Part shown: positions 31,367-39,557 of the stretch, piece by piece | Layout of the letters: the number at the start of each line of letters is the position of its first letter | Numbering within the stretch: the first letter of the stretch is position 1 | From: Streptomyces sp. NA04227 | GTDB lineage: Bacteria > Actinomycetota > Actinomycetes > Streptomycetales > Streptomycetaceae | Length of the DNA stretch: 64,000 bases | Assembly: GCF_013364195.1 (NCBI RefSeq) | Contig: NZ_CP054918.1 | Span: 2,035,001-2,099,000 of the forward strand | Direction of reading: 5' to 3' | Position numbers and translations under genes: made by a program | The notes under the pieces: model-generated | Database searches by the model: none | Seen by the model: only the letters and a program-made list of their open reading frames with translations | Told to the model about the DNA's origin: nothing

Positions 31367-33534
31367 CAGTCCCGCCTCCCGAAGCCGGGCCCGCCGAGCA
31401 CCGCGGCCAGTTCCTGCTGCTCGGCCGGGTCCTTGGGCTTCTTCTTGCCCGGATACGGCGTGATCTTCGGGGCGTCGATGGTGCCGTCGGGCTGGACCTT
31501 GGGCAGTCCGGTCTGCGGCTTGGGCAGCAGGGCCTTCTCGCCGCCGAGCCCGTAGAGCGCGTCGTAGATCTTGCGCACCGCGGGGCCGGAGGCGCCGGAG
31601 CCGGTACCACCCTGGGAGATGGTCATGACCACCGAGTAGTCCTTGGTGTAGGTCGCGAACCACGAGGTGGTCTGCTTGCCGTAGACCTCGGCGGTACCGG
31701 TCTTGGCGTGCATCGGAATCTTGTCCTGCGGCCAGCCGCCGAAGCGCCAGGCGGCCGTACCCCGGGTCGCCACACCCGCCAGTGCTTCGTCTATCTCGTC
31801 GCGGGTCTTCTTGGTGAACGGCAGCTTCCCGTGCGCCTTGGGCTCGATCTCCCGCACGGTCTTGCCGTCCGGGCTGACCACGGCCTTGCCGACGCTCGGG
31901 TCGTAGAGGGTGCCGCCGTTGGCGATCCCGGCGTAGATGGTCGCCATCTGGATCGGGGTGACGAGGGTGTCGCCCTGGCCGATGGAGTAGTTGACGGAGT
32001 CACCGGCGCGCATCTTCATACCTTCGAGGCAGTTCTCGTAGGCGATCTTCTGCGCGTAGCTGCCGTCCTTCTTGCCGGTACGGCACCAGGCGTCCTTGTT
32101 GACCTCGTAGTAGTCCTTCTTCCACTGGCGGTCGGGGACCCGGCCGGTGACCTCGTTGGGCAGGTCGATACCGGTCTCCTTGCCGAGGCCGAACTGGTGC
32201 GCCGTCTTGTAGAACCAGTCCTTGGCGTTCTTCTTGGGCTTGTTGCCGCCGTCCTTCTTCCACTGGTCGTGGGCCAGCGCGTAGAAGACGGTGTCGCAGG
32301 AGACCTCCAGGGCGCGCCCGAGGTCGATGGAGCCGTGGTTCTGCTGCTCGAAGTTCTTGAAGACCTGGCCGCCGATCGAGTACGAACTGGAGCAGTTGTA
32401 GCGGTCCTTGAAGCCGTAGCCCGCGTTGACCGCGGCGGCCGTGGGGATCACCTTGAAGATCGAGCCGGGGGCCGCCTGCCCCTGGATGGCGCGGTTGAGC
32501 AGCGGGTAGTTGGACTTCTTGCCGGTGAGCTTCGCGTAGTCCTTGGCGTCGATGCCGCCCACCCAGGCGTTGGGGTCGTAGTCCGGGTTGGAGGCCATGG
32601 CCACCACGCGGCCGGTCTTGGACTCCATGACGACGACGGCGCCCGCGTCGGCCTTGTAGTTGGTGCCGGTGTTGCGGTCGTGCTGCTTGCGGGCTTCCTT
32701 CATCGCCTCGTTGAGCTCGTACTCGGCGACCCGCTGCACCCGGGCGTCGATGCTGGTGACCAGGTTGGCGCCGGGCTCCGCCTTGTCGTTCTGCGCCTCG
32801 CCGATGACCCGGCCGAGGTTGTCCACCTCGTAGCGGGTGACGCCGGCCTTGCCGCGCAGCTCCTTGTCGTACTGCCGCTCCAGACCGCTGCGTCCGACCA
32901 TGTCCGAGCGCAGGAACGGGGAGTCGCTGTCCTCGGCCTTCTTGATCTCCTCGTCGGTGACCGGCGAGAGGTAGCCGAGCACCTGGGACGTGCTGGACTT
33001 GCCGGGCGCCGGGTAGCGCCGTACCGCGGTCGGCTCCGCGGTGATGCCGGGGAAGTCCTCGGCGCGCTCACGGATCTGCAGCGCCTGCTTGCTGGTGGCC
33101 TCGTCGGTGATCGGGATCGGCTGGTACGGGGAGCCGTTCCAGCACGGCTTGGGCGTCTTCGCGTCGCACAGCCGGACCTTCTCCATGACCGACTTGGTGG
33201 GCATGCCGAGGATCTGGGCGAGCTTGGTCAGTACGGCCTCGCCGTCGTCGGGCATCTTCATCAGCTTGGTGCGCGAGGCCGAGACCACGAGCCGGGTCTC
33301 GTTGTCGGCGAGCGGCACGCCGCGCGCGTCCAGGATCTCCCCGCGTACGGCGGGCTGCACGACCTGCTGTACGTGGTTGCCGGAGGCCTCGGCGGCGTAC
33401 TCGTCGCCGTTGCGGACCTGGAGGTACCACAGGCGTCCGCCGAGGGTCAACAGCAGCGAGACGACCAGGATCTGGATGATGACGAGCCGGATCTGCACGC
33501 GCGGCGTGCGTCCGGTCTCCGGGATGTTGGTCAT
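31366..33534 (-). CDS. mrdA: Penicillin-binding protein 2 (class B transpeptidase), 722 aa
   Basis: One N-terminal membrane helix (IRLVIIQILVVSLLLTLGG) anchors a PBP dimerisation domain (from AVRGEILDARGVPLADN) and a transpeptidase domain. The catalytic serine is S358 in APGSIFKV (SxxK), the second motif is SCD in EVSCDTVFYALA, and the third is KTG in HAKTGTAEVYG. The protein cross-links peptidoglycan with RodA during elongation and is a beta-lactam target. It has a Pro/Lys-rich C-terminal tail. The genes run in the order mreB, mreC, mreD, mrdA, rodA, with a 124-bp gap after mreD. Confidence 0.97.
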   Translation of the reverse strand: MTNIPETGRTPRVQIRLVIIQILVVSLLLTLGGRLWYLQVRNGDEYAAEASGNHVQQVVQPAVRGEILDARGVPLADNETRLVVSASRTKLMKMPDDGEAVLTKLAQILGMPTKSVMEKVRLCDAKTPKPCWNGSPYQPIPITDEATSKQALQIRERAEDFPGITAEPTAVRRYPAPGKSSTSQVLGYLSPVTDEEIKKAEDSDSPFLRSDMVGRSGLERQYDKELRGKAGVTRYEVDNLGRVIGEAQNDKAEPGANLVTSIDARVQRVAEYELNEAMKEARKQHDRNTGTNYKADAGAVVVMESKTGRVVAMASNPDYDPNAWVGGIDAKDYAKLTGKKSNYPLLNRAIQGQAAPGSIFKVIPTAAAVNAGYGFKDRYNCSSSYSIGGQVFKNFEQQNHGSIDLGRALEVSCDTVFYALAHDQWKKDGGNKPKKNAKDWFYKTAHQFGLGKETGIDLPNEVTGRVPDRQWKKDYYEVNKDAWCRTGKKDGSYAQKIAYENCLEGMKMRAGDSVNYSIGQGDTLVTPIQMATIYAGIANGGTLYDPSVGKAVVSPDGKTVREIEPKAHGKLPFTKKTRDEIDEALAGVATRGTAAWRFGGWPQDKIPMHAKTGTAEVYGKQTTSWFATYTKDYSVVMTISQGGTGSGASGPAVRKIYDALYGLGGEKALLPKPQTGLPKVQPDGTIDAPKITPYPGKKKPKDPAEQQELAAVLGGPGFGRRD

Positions 33535-33658
33535 GAGCGGGGTCCACTCCCCGGCAGGTTCGTGGACGACGGGCGGTGCGTCACGGCTGCCTCCCCTCAG
33601 TCGGTGCGGCGGTTGGTCAGATCACGAGTCCTCGCAGCCTTGTGACCCGGACAGGTCC

Positions 33659-34336
33659 TCACAGCCTCTTGACCCCCTTGATGCGACCGGCGCGGGCGGC
33701 CCTGGAGCGGGCGGCGCGGGCCTTCAGGGCGCCCCGCTGGCTGCCGATGCGCAGCCCGGTGCCCGAGGAGATCCAGCCCGCGGCGACGTCCTTGGTACGG
33801 CCGGAGCCGGTGCCGCTGTTCTCGGCGACGGGGTCGTGCTCGGTGCGCCGGGCGAGGGCGATGATCCCGGGCACCGTGAACGGCGCGAGGAGCAGGTCGT
33901 ACAGCGCGGCCGTGAACAGCAGGCTGCCGAGGTTGACATGGCGGGCGGCGTCGTCGCCGACCAGCGCGCCCACCATCGCGTACAGCAGGGTCGAGCCGAT
34001 CGCGGCGGCGACGACCACGGCCATCGGGCCGAGGGCGGAGCGCAGTTGGCCCTTGTCGGGCTTGAACAGGCCCGCCACATAGCCGATCACGCACAGCACC
34101 AGCGCGTAGCGGCCGGCGGCGTGGTCGGCGGGCGGGGCGATGTCGGAGAGCAGCCCGGCGCCGAAGCCGATCAGGGCACCGGCCGTGTGGCCGTACACCA
34201 GGGCGAGGCCGAGGACGGTGAGCAGCACCAGATCGGGTACGGCGCCCGGCAGTTGGAGCCGGGCGAGCACGCTGACCTGGATCATCAGGGCGAGCACGAC
34301 AAGGACGGTGGACAGGAGCACTCGGTTGACACGCAC
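33659..34336 (-). CDS. mreD: Rod shape-determining protein MreD, 225 aa
   Basis: An integral membrane protein with about five helices (VLLSTVLVVLALMIQVSVLA, VPDLVLLTVLGLALVYG, LIGFGAGLLSDIAPP, YALVLCVIGYVAGL, LYDLLLAPFTVPGIIALA) matching MreD size and topology. It links MreC to the membrane synthesis complex. The last 30 residues are strongly basic (ARAARSRAARAGRIKGVKRL) and would lie in the cytoplasm. The GTG start has AGGAG eight bases upstream. It is 11 bp downstream of mreC. Confidence 0.93.
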   Translation of the reverse strand: MRVNRVLLSTVLVVLALMIQVSVLARLQLPGAVPDLVLLTVLGLALVYGHTAGALIGFGAGLLSDIAPPADHAAGRYALVLCVIGYVAGLFKPDKGQLRSALGPMAVVVAAAIGSTLLYAMVGALVGDDAARHVNLGSLLFTAALYDLLLAPFTVPGIIALARRTEHDPVAENSGTGSGRTKDVAAGWISSGTGLRIGSQRGALKARAARSRAARAGRIKGVKRL

Positions 34337-34347
34337 GGTTGACGCTC

Positions 34348-35382
34348 CTACTCGTCTTGCTCGGCCGGGTCTGCGGTCTGACCGGCCTGTTGCTCCGGAT
34401 CCACGGGCAGTCCCTCTTCCTGGCCGGGCTGCGCCTCCTGCCCGTCCTCGCCGCCGGGCCCGTCCGGGTCCTCGGCTCCGGGGGTGGCCGTGACGGTCAC
34501 CGTCGGCGTGGGCTCGGCCTTGGGCTTGGGCGGCAGCACGGTGTCCCGCGGATCGGTGCGGGGCGCGGTGACGACGACGCCCACGACATCGAGACGGGAG
34601 AAACCGGCGAAGGGTTCCACGTACACGGTCCGGGTGAGGTCACCGCCCGAGGGGTCGATACGGGTGATCCTGCCGACCGGCACACCCGGCACGAACGGCT
34701 TGTCGCCCTGCGAGCCGAAGGTGACCATCCGGTCGCCCTTCTTCACCTTGGCCTTGGAGTTGAGCAGCTGTACCCGCATCGGGCCGTTGCCGCCGCCGGA
34801 GGCGAAGCCGAGCTCGTCGGTCTTCTCCAGGCGGGTGCCGACGGTGAAGTCCGGGTCGGTGGCGAGCAGTACGGTCGCGGTGCCCGGGCCGACGGTGGTG
34901 ACCCGGCCGACCAGACCGTCCGCGTTGAGTACGGTCATGTCGCGCTTGATGCCGTCGCGTGAACCGGCGTCGATGGTGACGGTCCAGGAGAAGCCCTGGG
35001 CCGCGCCGATCGCGATGACCTCGGCGCCCTTGATGCCGTACTGGCCCGCGCCCGCCTTCTTCAGCATGCCGTCGAGCTGGCGCACCCGGCTGCGGTTGCG
35101 GTCGTCGCTGCCGAGCCGGGCCTTCAGCGCGGCGTTCTCCCGCTCCAGTTCGGCGATGCGGTCCTCGTGGCCGCTGGAGTCCTTCACGGCGTCCACGGCG
35201 CCCGCGACCGGATCGACCGCGGAGGAGACACCGTTCTCGACCGGGCCGAAGACGGCGGCGGCGCCCCGTCGGGCTCCGTCGACCGGTGAGTCCTCGCCAC
35301 CGCGGATGTCCACCGTGATCAGTGCGAACGCGATGGCGATCAGCAGCACCAGGAGCAGCCGGCTCTCTCGTGTGTCCCTCAC
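34348..35382 (-). CDS. mreC: Rod shape-determining protein MreC, 344 aa
   Basis: One N-terminal membrane helix (LLLVLLIAIAFALITVDI), a coiled coil (ELERENAALKARLGSDDRNR) and two beta-barrel domains (AQGFSWTVTIDAGSRDGIKRDM, VNADGLVGRV-type LNADGLVGRV, VTFGSQGDKPFVPGVPVGRI) identify MreC, the external scaffold of the elongation complex. After about residue 285 the protein continues as a Pro/Glu/Gln-rich disordered tail. In Streptomyces the Mre proteins act mainly in spore wall synthesis, which is established knowledge rather than seen here. Confidence 0.96.
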   Translation of the reverse strand: MRDTRESRLLLVLLIAIAFALITVDIRGGEDSPVDGARRGAAAVFGPVENGVSSAVDPVAGAVDAVKDSSGHEDRIAELERENAALKARLGSDDRNRSRVRQLDGMLKKAGAGQYGIKGAEVIAIGAAQGFSWTVTIDAGSRDGIKRDMTVLNADGLVGRVTTVGPGTATVLLATDPDFTVGTRLEKTDELGFASGGGNGPMRVQLLNSKAKVKKGDRMVTFGSQGDKPFVPGVPVGRITRIDPSGGDLTRTVYVEPFAGFSRLDVVGVVVTAPRTDPRDTVLPPKPKAEPTPTVTVTATPGAEDPDGPGGEDGQEAQPGQEEGLPVDPEQQAGQTADPAEQDE

Positions 35383-35528
35383 GTGCGGCGGCCGTGCCTT
35401 CCTCGTCGGAACTTGTTGTGGCTTATGCCTCTATATCAACGATTGGCCGCCGCGTGGGACAGGGCCCCTCCCCCGTGCCCCCGCCCGGATCTCCCCGGAC
35501 GGGGACGAACCCCCAGCTCGGCCGGTGC

Positions 35529-36560
35529 TCAGCGACGCGGCTGCGCGTCCAGCACCTGCTGCAGTGCCTCGAACTCCTCGACACACTTGCCGCTGCCGAG
35601 CGCCACGCTGTCCAGCGGCTCCTCGGCGATGTGGATCGGCATACCGGTCTCGACGCGCAGCCGCTCGTCGAGGCCGCGCAGCAGGGCGCCGCCACCGGTG
35701 AGCACGATGCCACGGTCCATCACGTCGCCGGACAGTTCCGGCGGGCACTTGTCGAGCGTCGTCTTGACCGCGTCCACAATGGCGTTGACCGGTTCCTCCA
35801 TGGCCTTGCGCACCTCGGCGGCGGAGACCACGACGGTCTTCGGCAGTCCGGAGACGAGGTCACGACCGCGGATCTCGGTGTGCTCCTCTTCCTCCATCTC
35901 GTACGCCGAGCCGATCGTGATCTTGATCTGCTCGGCGGTGCGCTCACCGAGGAGGAGGGAGTACTCCTTCTTGATGTGCTGGATGATCGCGTTGTCCAAC
36001 TCGTCGCCCGCGACCCGGATCGACTGGGCCGTGACGATCCCGCCGAGCGAGATGACCGCGACCTCGGTGGTGCCACCACCGATGTCCACGACCATGTTGC
36101 CGGTGGCCTCGTGCACGGGCAGGCCCGAGCCGATCGCCGCCGCCATCGGCTCTTCGATGATGTGCACCTGGCGCGCGCCGGCCTGCGAGGAGGCCTCGAT
36201 GACGGCACGGCGCTCAACTCCGGTGATACCGGAGGGAACACAGACCACGACGCGCGGGCGGGCGAGATAGCGGCGTTTGTGGATCTTGAGGATGAAGTAG
36301 CGCAGCATGCGCTCGGTGATTTCGAAGTCGGCGATGACGCCGTCCTTCAGCGGACGCACGGCGACGATGTTGCCCGGAGTGCGGCCGATCATCTTCTTCG
36401 CCTCGGCGCCGACCGCGAGGATGCCACCGGTGTTGGTGTTGATCGCGACGACGGAGGGTTCGTTGAGGACGATCCCGCGGCCCCTGACGTACACCAGCGT
36501 GTTGGCGGTCCCGAGGTCGACAGCCATGTCACGGCCGATGAACGACATGTTGTTCCCCAT
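35529..36560 (-). CDS. mreB: Actin-like protein MreB, 343 aa
   Basis: A bacterial actin that positions cell-wall enzymes. The phosphate-1 loop [31 protein letters not shown], the [13 protein letters not shown] phosphate-2 loop and [17 protein letters not shown] are all present. The amphipathic N-terminus [11 protein letters not shown] would bind the membrane. I use the ATG at 36560. An ATG at 36548, four codons later, has a GGGG upstream and is equally likely. It is the first gene of the mre cluster. A TACGAT hexamer (36648-36653, minus strand) about 90 bp upstream is a candidate -10 box. Confidence 0.97.
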   Translation of the reverse strand: MGNNMSFIGRDMAVDLGTANTLVYVRGRGIVLNEPSVVAINTNTGGILAVGAEAKKMIGRTPGNIVAVRPLKDGVIADFEITERMLRYFILKIHKRRYLARPRVVVCVPSGITGVERRAVIEASSQAGARQVHIIEEPMAAAIGSGLPVHEATGNMVVDIGGGTTEVAVISLGGIVTAQSIRVAGDELDNAIIQHIKKEYSLLLGERTAEQIKITIGSAYEMEEEEHTEIRGRDLVSGLPKTVVVSAAEVRKAMEEPVNAIVDAVKTTLDKCPPELSGDVMDRGIVLTGGGALLRGLDERLRVETGMPIHIAEEPLDSVALGSGKCVEEFEALQQVLDAQPRR

Positions 36561-36984
36561 GAGGATGCGACTGGCCTTCCCAAGTGAGCTTGCGGCTTGT
36601 CAGGACAGGCGAGGTGGGTGCTGTGAGAGTGAAGGCTTAAGGCTTACATCGTAGGCCCGCCCGCACAATCACAGCGCAAGGGTCTTCGCCATTGTCAGCA
36701 GATGCGCGGCCGCTCCGCCCAGGGGAACGAGCCATCAGGGGGACGCGTTCCCCCGATCGGGACGCCTATGCCGTACGGCGAGTGAATTTCTTCTTTGACG
36801 CAGGTCACGACCATTACACACCTGACGCGTCGTCAGAAGAAGAGTGGGGTCGCGACACGTTTTCCGGCGCGTCGCACCGCGCCCGTGCGGAAACGGACGC
36901 ATTCCGGCGGGCGCCGCATTTCGCACGGCGCGCCGCCGGACAATCCGGCCGGAAAAAAACCGGACGGGGGAAATGCGGGGTACC
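36561..36984. other. Intergenic region between ndk and mreB
   Basis: About 420 bp, relatively AT-rich in the middle. It must contain the mreB promoter (candidate -10 TACGAT at 36648-36653, minus strand, with no good -35). Close to the ndk stop there is a run of seven A on the plus strand (36953-36959), read as T in the ndk transcript strand and flanked by ccgg repeats. This is an unusual U-tract for this genome and a plausible ndk terminator. Confidence 0.5.
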
Positions 36985-37398
36985 TCAGACGAACGACGGG
37001 AAGAAAATCTTCAGCTCGCGCTCGGCCGACTCCTCCGAGTCCGAGGCGTGGATGAGGTTTTCCCGGGTGATGGTGCCGAAGTCACCGCGGATCGAACCCG
37101 GAGCGGCGGAAATCGGATCGGTGGGACCGGCCAGTTGACGCACACCCTCGATGACGCGCTCACCCTCCACGACGAGGGCGACCACGGGACCGGAGGACAT
37201 GAAGTCGACCAGCGGCTCGTAGAAGGGCTTGCCGACGTGCTCCGCGTAGTGCTGCTCCAGCGTCGCCCGCTCCAGGGTGCGCAGCTCCAGTGCGCTGATC
37301 GTCCAGCCCGCCTTGCGCTCGATCCGGCCGACGATCTCGCCGACCAGGCCACGACGGACCGCATCGGGCTTGAGCAGGACGAGGGTGCGCTGGCTCAC
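36985..37398 (-). CDS. ndk: Nucleoside diphosphate kinase, 137 aa
   Basis: Ndk transfers the gamma-phosphate between nucleoside tri- and diphosphates. The N-terminus RTLVLLKPDAVRRGLVGEI, the GPVVALVVEGE strand, and the conserved SIRGDFG and NLIHASDSEESAERE blocks are typical; the phospho-accepting His in this fold lies in NLIHASD. The length is standard. The GTG start is preceded by AAGGAG. Confidence 0.97.
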   Translation of the reverse strand: MSQRTLVLLKPDAVRRGLVGEIVGRIERKAGWTISALELRTLERATLEQHYAEHVGKPFYEPLVDFMSSGPVVALVVEGERVIEGVRQLAGPTDPISAAPGSIRGDFGTITRENLIHASDSEESAERELKIFFPSFV

Positions 37399-37481
37399 GG
37401 TGGTGCTCCTTCACTACAACGGGTGCGGAGGTCAGAGGCTACAGGGCCCCGCGGAACGGCTCGCGCGCGGCTGACCACCCG

Positions 37482-37850
37482 TCACGCGGACTCGGCCGCG
37501 GACTCCGCCGCGAGTTGTGCCTCGTAGGCGGCGCGCTGCTGCTTGGCCTCGTCGACCTTGCGGCCGAAGTGGATTCCGCACCACCACAGGCCACCGAAGA
37601 GGGCGCCCAGGAAGAACATCACGGGCACCACGAAGCCGCTCAGGAACAGGCCGATCTGCAGCGCCCAGCCGAGCGCGAGCCCGCCGGGTCTGGTGATCAT
37701 GCCGCACAGCAGGATGCTCATCGCCATCGCGATCCCGCTGACGATCCAGACCGTCGTCTGGCTGATATCGGGTTCCTTTATCGCCACCAGAGCGGCGAAA
37801 CCGATGACGAAGAACTCGCCGATCAGCGTGGAAGCACAGAGCGTACGCAT
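37482..37850 (-). CDS. DUF4233 family membrane protein, 122 aa
   Basis: Four hydrophobic segments are seen: TLIGEFFVIGFAALVAI, TTVWIVSGIAMAMSILLCG, LALGWALQIGLFLSGFVV and MFFLGALFGGLWWCGIHFG. A charged C-terminal helix ending in Ala/Glu repeats (AESAAESA) follows. The function of DUF4233 is unknown. It follows folC with only two bases between stop and start, so it is translated with folC, an arrangement I recall as conserved in actinomycetes. Confidence 0.88.
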   Translation of the reverse strand: MRTLCASTLIGEFFVIGFAALVAIKEPDISQTTVWIVSGIAMAMSILLCGMITRPGGLALGWALQIGLFLSGFVVPVMFFLGALFGGLWWCGIHFGRKVDEAKQQRAAYEAQLAAESAAESA

Positions 37851-37852
37851 TG

Positions 37853-39385
37853 TCAGCTCCTCCCCAGGAGCAGTCGGGCCTCGCCGACAGTGATCACGGA
37901 ACCGGTCACGAGCACTCCGCCACCCGCGAACTCGCCCTCTTCCTCGGCGAGCGTGATCGCGGCCTCCAGCGCGTCGTCGAGCCGCGGCTCGACCTGCACC
38001 CGGTCCTCGCCGAAGACCTCGACGGCGAGGGCGGCCAGCGCGTCCGCGTCCAGTGCGCGGTGGGTGGAGTTCTGGGTGACGACGACCTCGGTGAGCACGG
38101 GCTCGAAGGCCTCCAGGACCCCGCGCACGTCCTTGTCACCGCTGACGCCGATCACCCCGATGAGTCTGCTGAAGTCGAAGACCTCGCCGATGCCCTCGAC
38201 GGTGGCGCGGGCGCCCGCGGGGTTGTGCGCGGCGTCGAGTACGACGGTCGGCGAGCGGCGCACCACCTCGAGCCGGCCCGGCGCGGTCACCGCGGCGAAG
38301 GCGGTGCGCACGGTGTCGATGTCGAGCGGGCGCGCGTGCTGCGAGCCGATGCCGAAGAAGGCCTCCACCGCCGCGAGCGCGACCGCCGCGTTGTGTGCCT
38401 GGTACGCGCCGTGCAGCGGCAGGAAGACGTCCTCGTACTCGCCGCCGAGCCCGCGCAGCGTCAGGAGCTGGCCGCCGACCGCGGCGCTCCTGCTCGTCAC
38501 GCCGAACTCCAGGCCCTCGCGGGCGACCGTGGCGTCCACCTCGACGGCCTTCTTGAGGACGACCTGGGCTGCGTCCACGGGCTGCTGGGCGAGGATGACC
38601 GTCGCGTCCTGCTTGATGATCCCGGCCTTCTCCTTGGCGATCTCGCCGGGAGTGCTGCCGAGCCGGTCGGTGTGGTCCAGGTCGATCGGGGTGAGCACCG
38701 CGACCGAGCCGTCGATGACGTTGGTGGCGTCCCAGCTGCCGCCCATGCCGACCTCGACGACGGCGACGTCCACCGGGGCGTCCGCGAAGGCCGCGTACGC
38801 CATGCCGGTCAGCACCTCGAAGAAGGACAGCCGGAAGTCCTGCTGGGTGTCGACCATTTCGACGTACGGCTGGATGTCGCGGTACGTCTCCACGAAGCGC
38901 TCCGCGTCGATGGGCGCACCGTCGAGGCTGATGCGCTCGGTGATCGACTGGACGTGCGGCGAGGTGTAGCGGCCGGTGCGCAGTTCGAAGGCGCCGAGCA
39001 GCGACTCGATCATGCGGGCGGTGGAGGTCTTGCCGTTGGTCCCGGTGATGTGGATCGAGGGGTAGCCGCGCTGCGGCTCGCCGAGTACGTCCATCAGCGC
39101 CGAGATCCTGCTGACCGAGGGCTCCAGCTTGGTCTCGCCCCAGCGGCTCGCGAGCTCCGTCTCGACCTCGCGCAGCGCCCGGTCCACCTCGGGGTCGGCC
39201 GGTCTGGTCGGCAGCCGGTCGCCCTGCGGCGGTCCGGACTGGGTGCGCAGCGTACGGCTCCCGGCCTCGATCACCGCGAGGTCGGGGTCCCTGTCGGTCT
39301 CTGCGCCGATGATCTCCTCGAACCTGGCCGAGGAGTCCTCACCGTCGTCGTCGCGGGCGCTGTCGTGCGGGGGGAGGTCACTCAC
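37853..39385 (-). CDS. folC: Folylpolyglutamate synthase / dihydrofolate synthase, 510 aa
   Basis: FolC adds glutamate to dihydropteroate and folates using ATP. The Mur-ligase-like fold shows IHITGTNGKTSTARMIESLL (ATP-binding loop), TSPHVQSITERI, VEVGMGGSWDATN, DHTDRLGSTPGEIAKEKAGI and VVLDAAHNPAGARA. About 85 N-terminal residues are acidic and low complexity (DSARDDDGEDSSARFEEI), so a shorter start is possible, but the GTG at 39385 has GGGGAGG just upstream. It is co-translated with the DUF4233 gene. Confidence 0.96.
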   Translation of the reverse strand: MSDLPPHDSARDDDGEDSSARFEEIIGAETDRDPDLAVIEAGSRTLRTQSGPPQGDRLPTRPADPEVDRALREVETELASRWGETKLEPSVSRISALMDVLGEPQRGYPSIHITGTNGKTSTARMIESLLGAFELRTGRYTSPHVQSITERISLDGAPIDAERFVETYRDIQPYVEMVDTQQDFRLSFFEVLTGMAYAAFADAPVDVAVVEVGMGGSWDATNVIDGSVAVLTPIDLDHTDRLGSTPGEIAKEKAGIIKQDATVILAQQPVDAAQVVLKKAVEVDATVAREGLEFGVTSRSAAVGGQLLTLRGLGGEYEDVFLPLHGAYQAHNAAVALAAVEAFFGIGSQHARPLDIDTVRTAFAAVTAPGRLEVVRRSPTVVLDAAHNPAGARATVEGIGEVFDFSRLIGVIGVSGDKDVRGVLEAFEPVLTEVVVTQNSTHRALDADALAALAVEVFGEDRVQVEPRLDDALEAAITLAEEEGEFAGGGVLVTGSVITVGEARLLLGRS

Positions 39386-39481
39386 GCGGACAGTCTACGG
39401 AGCGCGGATGACACTCCAGGACAGGGCGGTCCGCTACGGGGCCTCGGAGGGGCGGCGACGGGGCCGGCGGCGGAACGGCGA

Positions 39482-39523
39482 CGGGTCCGGTGGTGCGTAC
39501 GCGCGTACGCACCACCGGACCCG
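39482..39523. terminator. Perfect 42-bp palindrome between valS and folC
   Basis: Two 21-bp arms, cgggtccggtggtgcgtacg followed by c, and the exact reverse complement, meet with no spacer. The palindrome lies 35 bp after the valS stop and about 97 bp upstream of the folC start. As RNA it forms a very stable hairpin (the innermost bases become the loop) and most simply terminates valS. Its perfection is unusual. Confidence 0.8.
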
Positions 39524-39557
39524 GCCGGACGGATGTGCGGGCCGGGGCCCGCTCCCC

